Source: Cladochytrium replicatum
Taxonomy: Eukaryota; Chytridiomycota; Chytridiomycetes; Cladochytriales; Cladochytriaceae
Assembly: GCA_025526935.1 (NCBI GenBank)
Contig: JAHLKD010000103.1
Span: 124,001-188,000 of the forward strand
DNA length: 64,000 bases
Direction of reading: 5' to 3'
Of the stretch, positions 12,331 to 24,911 are shown in pieces; within the stretch, counting starts at the first letter, position 1, and each line of letters opens with the position of its first letter. A program made the translations under genes and the position numbers. Below the pieces are notes generated by a model that was not told where the DNA came from, made no database searches, and saw only the letters and a list, made by a program, of their open reading frames with translations.

Positions 12331-13234
12331 TGCTCAGTTTTACGGTTTAAAAAGGGTCAGTCGATCAGAGAACCAATCGGAGGTATTTTTGGACTGATTG
12401 CGCCCTGCCTGCACCAGCAACAACTCGGACAGTGTCCGGGACAGTGTCCGAAGGATTTGTAAACTCTGGCTGGACAGTGCCACTGCGATCGGACATTCGC
12501 CGGCGCAAGCAGATCGCAAAAGGATCTCTGCCGTCGCTGTTCGCACGGATCGGACCCCACGGGCTGGGCTGGGAGACGATGGCGGGGCTTGGGGGAGACA
12601 GCCACCAGAACCGGGTGAGGTCCGTGTGGCAGCCCGGCGTGCATGTTCTTGTGGTTTAGCGATCTAGCAATAACATTAGGAAAATTCTTAAAGCTGCCCT
12701 CTTTGGCCGTTTGGTTCCGCCAACTGGATAAATGATTCACCAGGCTTCTGCTCGTCTGCGGCCGTCCAACGATCTGCAGGGAGTGCTATACCCGGCCGAC
12801 AATTCGAGTTGCCGTGGAATGCTATCTCTGACAAACGCTGGCCCAAGCCCCGACGAGAGCTGTGTTCCTCGCGATCGTCGTGAACGTGATTGATTGCATG
12901 TCGTTTGGTCCCGATAGGCTGCTTGCATTCATCGGTCATCATTTCCATCAGTACAAACGAGATCATGGTTGCAGCGGCCCTTCTTTCGCTTCCAAAAAGC
13001 TTCGTCCTGAACCTCAAGCCAAAGTCTGGGATTTAATTACTGGAGATCTGTCGGACATTTGCCGTCCCACCCTGGAGACACATGTTAAAACTTTGAGACG
13101 AAGGGTTTGAAAAGAACCATTACAGCATTTTCAGAAAAAAGCACAGGAATCTTATCATGTAGATTAACCTCACAACAGTTCAAAATCAGCAGCATGTAAA
13201 AATAGCCTTTCTTTAGTTTTTCTCAGTTTCTCAT
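12331..13234. other. Intergenic, upstream of the kinase gene
   Basis: About 900 bp between the kinase start and the transportin stop. No ORF here looks coding. It contains two tandem copies of GGACAGTGTCC at 12427-12437 and 12439-12449, listed separately. The segment 13111-13234 is AT-rich and probably belongs to the transportin 3'UTR. Confidence 0.6.
12427..12449. promoter_or_regulatory. Tandem 11-bp inverted repeats upstream of the kinase
   Basis: Two identical copies of GGACAGTGTCC (12427-12437 and 12439-12449), each an imperfect palindrome with GGACA/TGTCC arms, lie 12 bp apart and about 97-119 bp upstream of the kinase ATG. A partial third copy (GGACAGTGC) sits at 12472-12480. The arrangement suits a dimeric transcription factor site. 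Function is inference only. Confidence 0.3.
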
Positions 13235-16200
13235 CTACGCTCCAATCCCATACAAGCTAGCCAGATGCACCCGAATGTGCTGCGGTGCATCAGCGGGCGG
13301 GAATGGTTTGCCCACTTGAGCATACAGTGTCTGGAAGTTGCCCAAAAGCTTTTAAAGCAGGAGACATTCAATGAACTGAGGAATCCGTTTAGATGAACTT
13401 CACGCAAAATACCTCTTGGAACTTTTGGTGCATCTCTGTAGATGGATGCTCATACGTGAGAATAGCGTCAAGCAAATACAGAAGGTCATCCTAATGACAT
13501 CAAGTTTAGCTAAACCAGAGGTCCAACTTTTAGTCGTTGCAAATTATGTACGTACGCCAACCGCTCCTTGAGGATTGTGGGAAACCACCAAACAGATCCC
13601 GTAGAACGACGACGCCTTCTCTTCGTTCGTGGGTAACATACGTGCAACCTCGCACCTACATTACACACCACCCCAAAAAAAAGAATTGTCCCAAAATCAT
13701 TAGGATCATGTTCCTCATATATGGGTACCCACTACTAACCAGCTTCGAAGAAACGTTGGCAACTGCTCAGAAACAAGCTCAGGACTCGCCATTCCCAACC
13801 TCCCAATCGCAATGCACAGATTTTCCTGCAACTGCGGCGTAACGTCCTGTCCGCTCCGCAGGAACGCATTGAGCGCCGGGAGCAAGTGCGGCACCCAATG
13901 GTCCATACCATGTCCTGATACACAAAAACCGATCAACCAAAGTAGTTCCACACTTTACATGTCAAATACTCACCGAACCGAAGCGAAATTTCCCCGAGCG
14001 CCCAAGTCGCATTGTTCAGAACCGACAAAAGCTGACGCGACGCAAACCCGTGCACCGACGGCGGACCTCCTGCACCGTTCGTGCGGTGCGGCACAAGACG
14101 CTCGTAAAGCTGTATCAGCTCATTGATCGCTATCGGAATGATGTGCCCCATATGTTCCGAGATACGGTCAAAGCACGCAATCACAAGGTCGCCAAGCAGC
14201 GCGTACGCACTCTGCCGAATCTCCATGGCATGATCCTACATAAAAAAAACACAAATTTTTCAACACGGGTTGCCCCTTTTTCTCTCACTTTCTGGGGAAA
14301 ATCACCTTCATGGAATATATAAACAGTTCCATAAATCGCTTGTCGACAAGGTGCGCAACCGATTGGTTTAGTGCCTGTGTAATCGCGCTCAACAGGTCCA
14401 ACGCCAAAATGACGAAATCTCTATCTTCGACGTCCTCCACATCCGCGATCCCTTGAGCTTCCACCTCAGCCCGAGCGGCTGCGTCCCCATTGGCTGCTTG
14501 TGCCAGCAAGTGCTGGCGGTTCTGCTCTCTCTGGAACGTGAACGTGATCAAATCGAGACACTGTTTCCAAACATCGGGTGCGAAGCGCTCGAAGGCAGGT
14601 CCTGTGGCAGATATCAGAGCCGCCAAACACTGATAAATGGAAACAAGATTCACTACATTTATAAAGCAAAATGAAACAAGCCTTACCTCCAGCAGAGGCA
14701 GCATGTCTCTGTCGTCCGGTTGCATGGCCTGCCACCTCGCAAGAAGCGGCAAAAGTAGGCTGTTGATGCACATATCATTTGCAAGGTTCCTTCCAACCGA
14801 GTCGGCAAGTGTCGCGATTACATCGTACAAATTTAATAGATTCCTTCTCTGTGTCCACCGGGTTATGTTAGACAGGCACTTCAAAATTATCAGCAGTTAC
14901 TCCAACCTGATAAGCTTCCAAAGCCTGGCCGAGAAGAGGAACAATGTGGTTCAAATAGAGGCTGAGCTGGACACCCGCCTCTCGCTGGATATACGCAAAT
15001 CCACTTTTTAATGCCGCAGTGTTAGCAAAGAAACCTAATGACTATCGCCACAAAAAAGCAAAGATACCTGCATGCAGCTTCCTGAACTTTCTTGCTGGGG
15101 TATGGAATCATTTTCAAGAACTGGAAAAATTAGTGAGCGATCTTGGATTTCGCAATCTGGAGGTGACTCTACCTGCACGAGTACGGGCTCCAGTATTTGT
15201 TTTCGATGTGCTTCTTCCTGGCTCTCTGGCACATGTCGTGCAACCCACCATCCGTACCTTCCAACCGTCCAACATGTAATACTCCTCAACAGCGCCTTTT
15301 CACCCAAAGATTAAAATCACTCAAAAGAAAAGCAATACCATCCCAAAACTCACCGGCGAACTTGGATCCTCGAGTGTATGAATCAAAAAAGGCACCGTCC
15401 GGTGCAGATATCCATCCATCTGCAGCATTCGATGCGCATACGCTCCCCGATCTTCGTCGCTGTTTCGAACATTGTCCGCAATCGCACCGAGGGCAAGAAT
15501 CCCACTCTCGCGTACTTCCCATTGCGGGTTCTGCAGCTTCTGGTCGATCAGAGGCAGTAGCTCAACAATCAGCGCGTCAGGAAGGAATCCAGCAAGCAGG
15601 TCAATGCACGCCGCACTGCACTTGCGGAGGTTCCACTCCTCCTCGTCGTCGTTGAACCCTTCATCATCACCATCCAGATCCTCGTCCTCTCCCGCGCCGG
15701 AGGATGTCCCGCCATGCGCTTGGCCCTTGGATTTGTAAAATCGCGGTCTGACGTCTTGATCGCGATCCGGGCGTTCGGCACCATCATCCTCCATCAACCT
15801 TTCAACGTCATCAGCCGTGTAGACCATCTTGTTCAGGAGCATCGGCAAGAGTCTGCGCAAAAAAGGGGAATTAACCCATCAGCAATTTATGATGCCTTTG
15901 ATCCCACTCCTTACCGAGACAAAGCTGGTTGCAATCGGTCCCTCAAAACCATATTTTTCGACTCTGCGTACACCAGCCAGAACTCTCCCGCTTCAAGTGC
16001 GACCTCTTCATCTTTATCCTCGCTTTTGTCGAGTATAAAGTTGATGATACTATCCAGATTTTCGTACAAGCTTTCCGGGACTTCCGACAGAATCGATGTC
16101 AAACTCTCACACACACTCTGGCGCACATCAGCGTTGTCATCATTTCCTCGGAGCGAAATAATGTTGAGGAACTGTTCGATTCGACCTCGCAAAACGTCCG

Positions 16201-17219
16201 CTCGACTTGTGATGAACACATTGATGGCCCTTATGCACGAGTTCCGCACCACCGCACTTGGGTCACCCACTCGTATGAACAACACGTTAAACAGTTCCTC
16301 CAGCAGCATGCGCTGTGAAAGTTGCAAGAGGTCGTAGCTCTCCTCGCAAACCTTTTTCATTGCACTAGACGCAGCCTTGAAGAAATAATGACGGGAATGT
16401 CAAGCTTCCAAAAAAGATAGTTGATCAAAAAAGTCATCTTCACCTCAACGAGTTGATTCTGTTTTGAAACGACCGCAGGATTAATTTGAGATTTTCGTAA
16501 AGTTTTGCTAATCTTTACCTCAGAACCAGGGGTGGTCTAGTGGATCGAGAGAAGTCCAGACGTTCAGCGATGAAGTTCTCCTTTTGGCGAAAACCATAGA
16601 CTCACATGCGAAGCGTAATTTGGGTTCTGGGGATCATCGGAGTGACGACGCATCAGCACCATCAGGTCTCGAACAATCACCGGACAGAATGGCTCAACTC
16701 TAGAAAGACTCCCAAGCACCATTCCGGCAACACTCCTCAAGTTTGGAGTGGAGTCGTGCAGGGCATGCAAGGAGCAAACGCGTGCATACTCGAATGTCGG
16801 AAAGTGCTGCTCCTGAAGTCTCTCCACGGCGACGGTACCTTGCTGTTGTCCTATAAGACGAGCGATCACCTCACACCTCTTTACCAGCGCATTCTTCAAT
16901 TCTATTCCAGCAAGGTTTCGCACTCGCAGAAGCTTTTCGTCACGATTGTCCTGCAGATAGGCGAAGATGTATGCGAGGTATAAGAGAGCCTCTGGGCGTG
17001 ATTCAAAGGTTTGCAGCGCCTAATGCAACAAAAGCAACGAGGAGCGAGTGAGCATATTTACGGCATAGGGACAGGGGTGAAGAATTGACAGAGGTGGCAA
17101 TTCAAGCAGCATACATTGACATACGACATGTGCTGCTCGCCGGTGGTAGCGCCAAGATGCAAGAACAGCTTGACGACTTCACTGGCGATTTCTGGGTTGG
17201 GTTGCCAGGCCTGAGCCAT
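13235..17219 (-). CDS. KAP104: Transportin / karyopherin beta-2 nuclear import receptor
   Basis: Importin-beta superfamily receptor that carries PY-NLS cargoes (mRNA-binding proteins and others) through the nuclear pore and releases them on RanGTP. The gene has many short introns. Exon blocks show HEAT repeats throughout, starting MAQAWQPNPE and ending LASLYGIGA. Diagnostic for karyopherin beta-2 rather than beta-1 is the acidic H8 loop around 15640-15790: RPRFYKSKGQ, then a run rich in Glu/Asp, then EEEWNLRKCSAACIDLLA. Other family blocks are DLLQLSQRMLLEELFNVLF and GESILALGAIAD-like (read here as RESGILALGAIADN). The start ATG at 17219 is the first in frame before the N-terminal helix. Stop is at 13235-13237. 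The overall size is as expected for the roughly 900-residue family. No broken frame was seen, though not every intron was phased. Confidence 0.88.
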
Positions 17220-17509
17220 TGCGAGTGACAAACAGATTGCAGCGATCAGCAGCGGCAGATGCTTTTAGCGGAATGCGAGAGGAGGTATTCTTGTGCAGAT
17301 GATGGAGGGGTCTTTCTGAGCAATGAGTTTCTGAGTGTGCTGTTGTGCTGGTGTTCGCCCAGCTGCTGTTAGATCGAGCGGTGGTTGAGAATTGGATGGA
17401 TTTCGATATAATTTGAATTTGCAAATTAAGATGCTGGCCACGTGACTGAAACCCTCATGTCAAAGCCACTGGTTTGCGGTGCTAGTGAACATCTGTAACC
17501 GGCTAACGT

Positions 17510-19551
17510 TTATTGGGACACCCCGAGCGTTGCTTTGATGTCGCTCACCAGCTCGGCCGCTGCTCCATCCCCGTTCTTCCCCCCTCCTGCTGCCCCCTTT
17601 GCAAGCTTGGACTTGAGGGTCGCCAACAGCTCGCCCCGCGGAATCACTAACTCCTCTTTCGCAGTCGTGTCTTTGACTCGGATCGTCCCTGCCTCCAGTT
17701 CCTTTGCTCCCACAATCACCATGAACGGAATCCGCGCCTTGTCCACTTTCTCAAGCTCGCCCTGGAATCGGAGCTTGGCCTTGTAGCTGAACTCGGCCTG
17801 AGAATGAAAAGACTTCAGAACAAGAACTTGAACCTGGATCTTGGGATTTTTTATTACCTTGATTCCGGCGTTCCAAAGCTCATTGCAAACGGCAAGCCTC
17901 TCTTCGAGAAGACCACCGATCGCTGTGACAAACACCTCGGTCTCCGTTGATCGAACCTGACCAGCTAGCTTCTTGGACAAAATAGCAAATAGTCGCTCCA
18001 CACCGATCGAAATCCCAACACACGGGATCTTGCGACCGTTGGCAAACATCCCCACAAGGTCATCGTAGCGACCACCACCCGCAATCGAACCGATCCCGGA
18101 AGTGTCGTCATCTTCTCAAAGCAACAAAATCGAAACTTCATAATACGCCCATGCCATCGCATGTTGACCCACCTGAAGCGAGCAAGACGCCCTCATAGAT
18201 GACACCGGTGTAGTAGTCGAGTCCACGGGCCAAGCTCAAGTCAAATGACACCTGTTGGTTCCTACGATCAGTCCCACATTCATCCTCACGTGAGCCTGGA
18301 CACTGCTCACCTTGTCGGCAACTCCAAAGATCTGCAAGTACCTGAACAACTTCCTCATATCTTCCACACCCTTCTTTGCACTCTCGCTCTTCATCAACTC
18401 CTCGTTCGACGCGAGCACGTCGCACAACTCCGGACCTCCTTTAATACCGACATACTTTCCAATGCGGTCCGCCGCTTCTTCAGGGAGGTGCTTCTCTTCA
18501 ACCATTTCCTTGCGCACCGCTTGCCAAGGCAGCTATCAAAAAAAAAGCGGAAACAGTTGAAACTTGTGAATTAGCACAACCTTTTTTCTTCTCCCACCTT
18601 GTCCAGCTTATCTACAGCCGACGAGATCGCCCTGAACTGTTCTGGGGGTACCCCGCACACTTCAAACATGCCGTCGAGAAGCTTTCGGTGGTTGATTTTG
18701 ATTGCGAATGGGCCAATGTCAAGTGAAGACAAAATCTCAACGCCGACCTTCACCGCCTCCGCATCAGGGACCATAGCCTCATACTCTCCCGCAATGTCGA
18801 AATCCTGCCACAAACATTGACAATTTATCAGCCAAAGAGTTGGTGTTTCGGTTCGCAACTTACGCATTGGTAGAATTCGCGCAGACGCCCCTTGTTGACA
18901 GACGGTTGGTCCCGGCGGTACACTTTCGCAATGTGGTACCGCTTGATGTTCTGGTACGTCGTCCCGTTCTGCGCGACAAATCGTGCGAACGGTACAGTCA
19001 GATCGTATCGCAGTGAAGAGAGCTCGCCCCCTTGATCTGCGAGGTCGTAGATAAGTTTCGAGTCCTCTCCATATTTCCCAGTGAGAATTTCCTATCGGGG
19101 GGAGTCAGTTCAGGGCCCTCATTTTCTGAGCGATATATTTATCGTACCTTGAGCTCAAAAACGGGGGTATCGATAGTGACGGCGCCGTGCTTCTTAAAGA
19201 CCGAAATGATTGTGTCGAACATTTTCTGTCTAATTGCCATCTCCTTCTCGTCATAGTCCCGAGTGCCCTATTACGCCAAAAACAATCGATCCCGGAGGCA
19301 ATCCAAAAAAAAGAGGCATGAGTTTAGTTCTAGGGCAAACATGGCGAGATCGATGAATGAAATCAAACCTTCGGTGTCTTCAAAACAGGTGCTTTGCTCA
19401 TTGTGGCGGCAGTAGATGATGATCTTTCGATGTAATTTCTTTTGGATAAACGGATGTTTTGTGATGCGCTGCAGGTTGCTAGCACGCCAGGGGTGGTTGT
19501 GCGGGTTCGTCTGTGGAAAAGCTTCAAGCTGTTGCGAAATGGCCGCAGCAT
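17510..19551 (-). CDS. HTS1: Histidyl-tRNA synthetase, probably dual cytosolic/mitochondrial
   Basis: Class II synthetase that charges tRNA-His. From the ATG at 19551 the protein starts with a Arg/Ser/Thr-rich, acid-poor leader ([20 protein letters not shown]...) typical of a mitochondrial presequence. A second in-frame ATG at 19401 begins [12 protein letters not shown], where the cytosolic form would start. The catalytic part shows [30 protein letters not shown], motif 2 ([14 protein letters not shown]), the HisRS motif RGLDYYTG, and a C-terminal anticodon-binding domain ending KATLGVSQ. About seven exons; the first intron splits KTPK and GTRDYDE. Yeast HTS1 is known to make both forms from two start codons, and this layout matches. 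Neighbour to transportin on the same strand with about 290 bp between. Confidence 0.92.
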
Positions 19552-19800
19552 TGAAGCAGAAAACAATTAAATAATAATGGCTTAGTCATTGCAAAAACAG
19601 GCGTGGGAACGCGTGTTTTGGATGATGAGGTCAAAAAAGAAAGGAACGAGTCAACTGGCCAAGACCGCCCAAAAGACGCAATTGTCATTTTCAACATTGA
19701 CAAGAAAACAGAAACGTCGAAAAAAAGTGAAGTCATCCCAGCAACTTCTCCTCAATCTGATGCACACTCCAACAATGGAAATGAGCACATCTCAATCATC
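19552..19800. other. Short intergenic gap between HTS1 and the lectin gene
   Basis: It separates the HTS1 start from the lectin stop on the same strand. It would hold the HTS1 promoter and lectin 3'UTR. Small plus-strand ORFs here have no recognisable features. Confidence 0.5.
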
Positions 19801-21382
19801 CTAGAACCTCTTCAAGTTGCGCCGCTGGCTCTGGTTATAGACCGCATACGCTCCATATCCAACCGCAACCAAAATGAAAATGGCAAGAAGCCACACCCAG
19901 ACCCTTCCGCCTCCAGAAGAGCTCTTAGACCCACGAGTCTCGCTCTGTGATTCCGCTGCTGGCTTTCCAGGCTTTCTGTAGTCCGCAGGCTGAAGCAAAC
20001 GTGAGTATCCGGCCAAAACAATTATTGTTGCCGTAATACTTACATTTACGATACTGTTAACAGATAGGCGAAGAATGTCGTGGTTATCTTTTACGCAAAC
20101 CAATGTCAAATAAAATAAATGCCCAAAAAGTTTGAAAACTCACCGTGAACATCGCCAGTCATGGCGGTGAAGCCCAAGTATCCCTGAGCCGGCAACGACA
20201 CATTTCGAACAAGGAAACAATCCTCCCAGTCGTCATTGCCCCTCACGTTCAACTGAACCTGGAGGTAGCCGTTCTTGATGTACTTGACCTTGGCTTTCGT
20301 TGGCCAATCTTTGGCTCGGAAGTCGCCACCGCATCCGCCCAGCTCTGTAGCTTTGTTGTCGTTGTCGTGGTCGTAAGCTGTGTTGCCATCTCCAAGCATT
20401 GCCGATACCCAAGGGAATACGTACTGTTCAACGAGAACAAAGTGGAGACCGGGGTGAGATTTCTGTGCTTATCAAGAATAAATTTAGAATTGCGTACTCG
20501 TGCACGGCCGTTCGGGTAGGTGTCAAAGAACAGACCAAGACCAGTAAATTTGTCTTTATTTCCAAACACGGGACCTAAAACTCATGATCAGAATGCAACA
20601 AAAAAATGAACAGATTTGCCCTATCATACCGGGCTCCTCTCTTTCGGTGGAGTACCAGAAGGCGAATCCGTCTCCGAACAGATGATTAGATGCGCCTTGA
20701 ACTCGGAATTCAAATTCGAGGACCCAAGAGGCACTTGTCAGCATCTAGGGATATAAGAACCATCAGTTATTGGAAGGTCTACGTGAAATCACCATTTTCC
20801 GACTCACCACTTTGGACCAAATCCACCCACTACTAGATTGTCGATCACTCGTCAAGCGAACGTGGTTGTGGACATCCACAAGTGCATCTGCAAAATCAAT
20901 GTTGGATTCCGCATGGTGCCTCGGTCGTAAGGTCTACTACATACCACCACCAAAGTTCCACCATCTTTGAGAGGGGAGCAAAACAACCAGATTAGAACAC
21001 ATCTATCAAGGCATGATTCCCAAAAACCCGCGTTGGCCACCAATTCCCCCAGTACACCAGTGTTCCGTTGAGAGCGCCACCGTCTTCAAAATTTAATACC
21101 TGTTGTTGAGGTTCTCCTCTGCAAAAACCAACACACAAAAAAGGTCACCAAAGCGAATGGGAAACGTAAGCACATTTCCTTGATAGAACCGACTGGGGAC
21201 TACAAACCGATGAATGGGGGTTGGAGGTTGTACGAAAACAACGGAATAACGTTTTCGACCTCTACGGCGTCCTCAGCATTGACCAACGAGGGGGAGCCCA
21301 AAAGTACGAGCGCGATAGCCAGGATGGCGGGGAGGAGAGAGGACCAACGCCGTCGCATGGCACGAATGCCTCCCATGTCCAT
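19801..21382 (-). CDS. L-type lectin cargo receptor of the early secretory pathway (VIP36/ERGIC-53 family)
   Basis: Type I membrane lectin expected to bind high-mannose glycoproteins in the ER/Golgi lumen. Residues 1-36 form a signal peptide (Arg-rich start, hydrophobic core, cleavage after VNA). The luminal lectin domain shows ASWVLEFEFRVQG, GDGFAFWYS, GLGLFFDTYPNG, a Ca/sugar-binding segment near DGNTAYDHDND, and GYLGFTAMTGDVHGNHDI, which is the usual end of the fold. It lacks the long coiled coil of ERGIC-53, so it is closer to VIP36/VIPL. A Gly/Ser-rich linker leads to a single membrane span (VWVWLLAIFILVAVGYGAYAVY) and an 11-residue cytosolic tail ending RRNLKRF. VIP36-type proteins end in a KRFY-like sorting motif, so the terminal KRF is meaningful. 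The start is the first ATG of two (MDM). Several introns. Confidence 0.85.
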
Positions 21383-23223
21383 TTTGCCGTGTTCGCTTGT
21401 GGTTGGTTGCAAGAATCGGACTCAGCCACGAAGGAGCATTTATTAAAAAAATAGAACTGAAATTGGGGGCGTTTGCCTTTATCCAATCGAGAAGCAGATC
21501 AAAGCAAATCACATTTTATCGTGCGTCAACCAGACTGTATCAAGATGAGCTTCCAAAACACGAGGTAAGGAAAGAACTGCAGGTCTGGATAAAAATGATA
21601 ATTACTCTGAGTACGCTAATCTCGATCGCCAAATACAGTAGGAGTCCCAACAGCGTAGCAGCGTGCTCAGCTCCGCTACGAGGCTGGGTTGGCTGAGCTT
21701 GTTTGATGTCTTTTAAATGCAAAATATTCAACTAAATATAGTACCGTGTGTTTGATCCAGCTGTTTACGATGTCTTCTCGATAATGGATGTGTTCTAGGC
21801 AAAGCAACCTATTTTAGGCAGCCTGCTGAAAGGGTTGACAATCTGTTCCCCATTTCTCCCTGACAGGTCTAGATCTATGCAAACAAGGAGTTCCTTTCTA
21901 CTACAAAGCCTGCAGAAACAATGCCACTGCCTTGGCTCTGCCTTGATCTGCACATAATCGATTACGTTTTCCTATCAGGCAGTTACTAGCACAGGAAAGG
22001 CAGTAAATTTCTCAAATTCCTTAAGCAGTATTTTGAGTCCTTCACCATCATTCTGCAACTCAGAAATTTTAAAGCTCTTTCAAACACTACTTTTACTGCT
22101 CATACTTCATCAGCCTGTTTGGCTGGGATTGAGTAACAATGATGCCGAATGATCTGCGTCATCTAATTGTCCTCTTTACGAGATCTCATTCTTTGAAGCA
22201 TAAATACGCGATCGCACCTTACAGGTTCCAGCTCTTCCCTTCATATGTCCTTCCAGAAAACTCCTCCCAACAAGATTGGATGTTCCCCGATCCATCCCCA
22301 AATCTCTGAACTGTCGGTCCAACAAAATTCTTCCAAGTCAAGTACAATAACCCCTGGTCCTCCAACTTCATCCTGACATCCAAGGAAGGAAACCATCTAC
22401 CAGACGATCAGAGTAAACGATCCACGGCAAGCAAACAGATCGAAAATAATCAATACAAAGAAAAACAACCAATTCCCACATTCAGAAACAAATCACACTA
22501 TCAGGGACAAGGGCTCCTGCAGTTGATCAGAGCGCTTTTAAGGGGATGTGGAGCAACAATGATTGCACATGATTTTGATCACGTCATTCAAATATACATT
22601 GGGCATGTAGAATGTTGTTGTGAATTGACGTAGTCCTGAGACTCATACACGCCATTCAATCAGCGTTGCATACTCTTATATAGCCGTATGGCTTGATTAC
22701 TAAACAGTGCTTGTGTTTTCGTTTAAGACAAACAGATCCCAAAATTTCCCTAGCTTCTCAATCCTCGTTTCTCCTTCACTCAATTTAGTTACAACACAGA
22801 CAAGATCAGCTGCCAACCAATTTGGCACTCTGATTTGTAAACACCGGAAGTTGATCTTGCTTGTGATCCTTGACTCCGGTGAGGGATGGTTCTATCATGG
22901 AGATTCGTGTTCTCAAATCACAACCCAGCACGCAGTCCGCTTGAAAGCACTACCAGATTTGTCATTGACTTGCTCAGGTGTCACACTTGATTCTCATTCC
23001 GATAGATCAAGCTTAAGGTGTGCTTCATCTATTTTGATTCCCTCACAACAGAGATTGAAAAGTCCTCATCAACAGCTTTGGACACTGCATACGTCCAACT
23101 GGTGCTGAGGTGGGGAAGCGTAGACCCGGAGCATAGAGCTTTAGGCAATCATCAAGTTGCGTACAAGAGGGACCGGTGCATACTAGAAGATGCGACTACT
23201 GCTGAGTGAACAAGCCCAGATTA
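21383..23223. other. Gene-poor stretch
   Basis: AT-richer than its neighbours and without a convincing gene. The plus ORF at 22707-23108 contains DSGEGWFYHGD-like text, but no family can be assigned. Short protein-like segments on both strands (for example around 21990-22100 minus) suggest decayed coding sequence. The lectin promoter must lie at its left end. Confidence 0.5.
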
Positions 23224-24138
23224 TGGAGCCTGAGGGAACCATGCATACCGAGTCTGGCGAGCAGGTAAGAATCCGTACCCGATCCTACCCCAGGGGTCGC
23301 GTGATTTTAGCAACTCGAGGTCCAGATCTGTACCTCGATCCCAAGGGTTACGTGATACCATACCCGCATGCGAGTAGCGCCTCATACAAGCGGAATAGAA
23401 GCACATCGATGGGGGCATACACCGTCACCATGCACAGAGCAATCTGCAAGCTGTTCAGGCGTTCGGATTGGGTAACAAACAAGAAGCCTGAAACATGCCC
23501 CGAGATCCAGTCGACAAGGAAATGGGCCAAGGTTACCACTGCAATCAAAAAGCCAATGTCATTCTTGATGCAGACTCGGAGCCAAAACCATAAAAACAAC
23601 AAAGCGTTGTTGGAAGCCCAAACCCTGAAGCCGAATTGCTAGAATCGTCCTCAAGTGACTCTACTAAAGTGGAAACACAACCGGAGCAGGTAGCGGACCT
23701 CCCTGCATCAAATGGGGCCCAGGATCAAGGAGAAAAAGTCGGCCCCAGGAAGCAAGCATCAATTGTGGATGTCAATCAAGAAGTCATTGAGCGAGCGCCA
23801 AAATCGTTATCAGCAAAAGGATGCAAGCCAAGATGGCCCGGCTGAATCAGGGAAGTAATCAGCGTGTGGACCAACGCCCACTCCCGATGGTACGCTTTAT
23901 CGACGGTCTGGAAGCATCCTTTGCGAATGAGCTTGAAAACCAATACCAGTTGCGGAAAGCATTCACTCCCACTAATGACGTTGATCGAGTTGCATCACTT
24001 CATATGGAGCCCAACTCAATCCACTCAATCGATGTGATCGGCAAAATCAGCACGGTCACTGAGAGAGAGAGGCTTCTGCTGGAGGCGTGGCGAATCCGCT
24101 TCGAGCAAGTCGAGCATAGCCGCCATCGGCGAACTTGA
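23224..24138 (+). pseudogene. Frame-disrupted ORF cluster, unknown family
   Basis: Three consecutive protein-like ORFs lie on the plus strand in three different frames: 23224-23642 (begins MEPEGTMHTESGEQ), about 23618-23845 (Ser/Glu-rich, PASNGAQDQGEK) and 23821-24138 (begins MQAKMARLNQGSNQ, ends EHSRHRRT). No GT..AG pair that would join them was found, so a decayed gene with frameshifts is the simplest reading. I do not recognise it. Composition is charged and hydrophilic. It could be a transposon gag-like relic. Confidence 0.35.
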
Positions 24139-24911
24139 TTTGTAAATCAACATTGTACAGACCTTTTTAAGTGGTGTTGTTAATGATTAAAATGGGTTTC
24201 AGTTGTAAGAGGAGACACCTTTTTAACGTATGGCAATTCCTATCATTAAATGTGGGCAGGCACTGGCTTGAAACAAAGTTAACCACAAAACCGTTCTTTG
24301 AATCCTTTGACCACAAAAATACATGGTCAAATCATCAGAAATGCAAACCCCAAGACGATTCCAAAACATAAAACTGGTAATCAATGTAGTGCGGGTTTAA
24401 GTCGACAGGCAGGCTTCCGTTGACCAAAGAACGGTGTGCCAAGGAGCTTGATGTTCATCCGGCGAAGCTCGATATCGAGACCCCTCCGAAGGGGCAAGCT
24501 AGTTCACTAAGGACTTCAGGAAAACGGCGCCATGCTCTCGAGTGATGTGATCTCTGATCATGAGCTGACTTGCCTGTTGATCGTTAAATGATGACTCGTT
24601 AAAAGTAGATATCGAACTCATTTCGACCCACTAATTGCAGAAGAAGCAAAGATGCAATAGCCAGATTGATTTGCAACATACAAACTATGTAGTATTTCAA
24701 GGACGACAGACCGCTGATGAGGGTGTATTATTAACTTCTATCGCTGATCGTTCCCATTCCCAATAAAACAGCTTCTGCTACTTTCTTCTCCTGTGGCTCA
24801 CTCACTCCACAATTTTTCGGTCCCGGCGCCGCCGAGTTCCAACGCCACGCCGCACTTTGGTCGTCCCAGCCTTTGCACTTTCTCCCGTAACACGAACCGA
24901 TTCTGGCATCC
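24139..24911. other. Intergenic, upstream of malic enzyme
   Basis: No gene seen. The last about 200 bp probably hold the malic enzyme promoter and 5'UTR. Confidence 0.5.

Noticed and set aside
12862-13110. Plus-strand ORF of 82 codons upstream of the kinase
   Set aside because: No start context, no recognisable features, and no continuation; more likely leader or spacer DNA.
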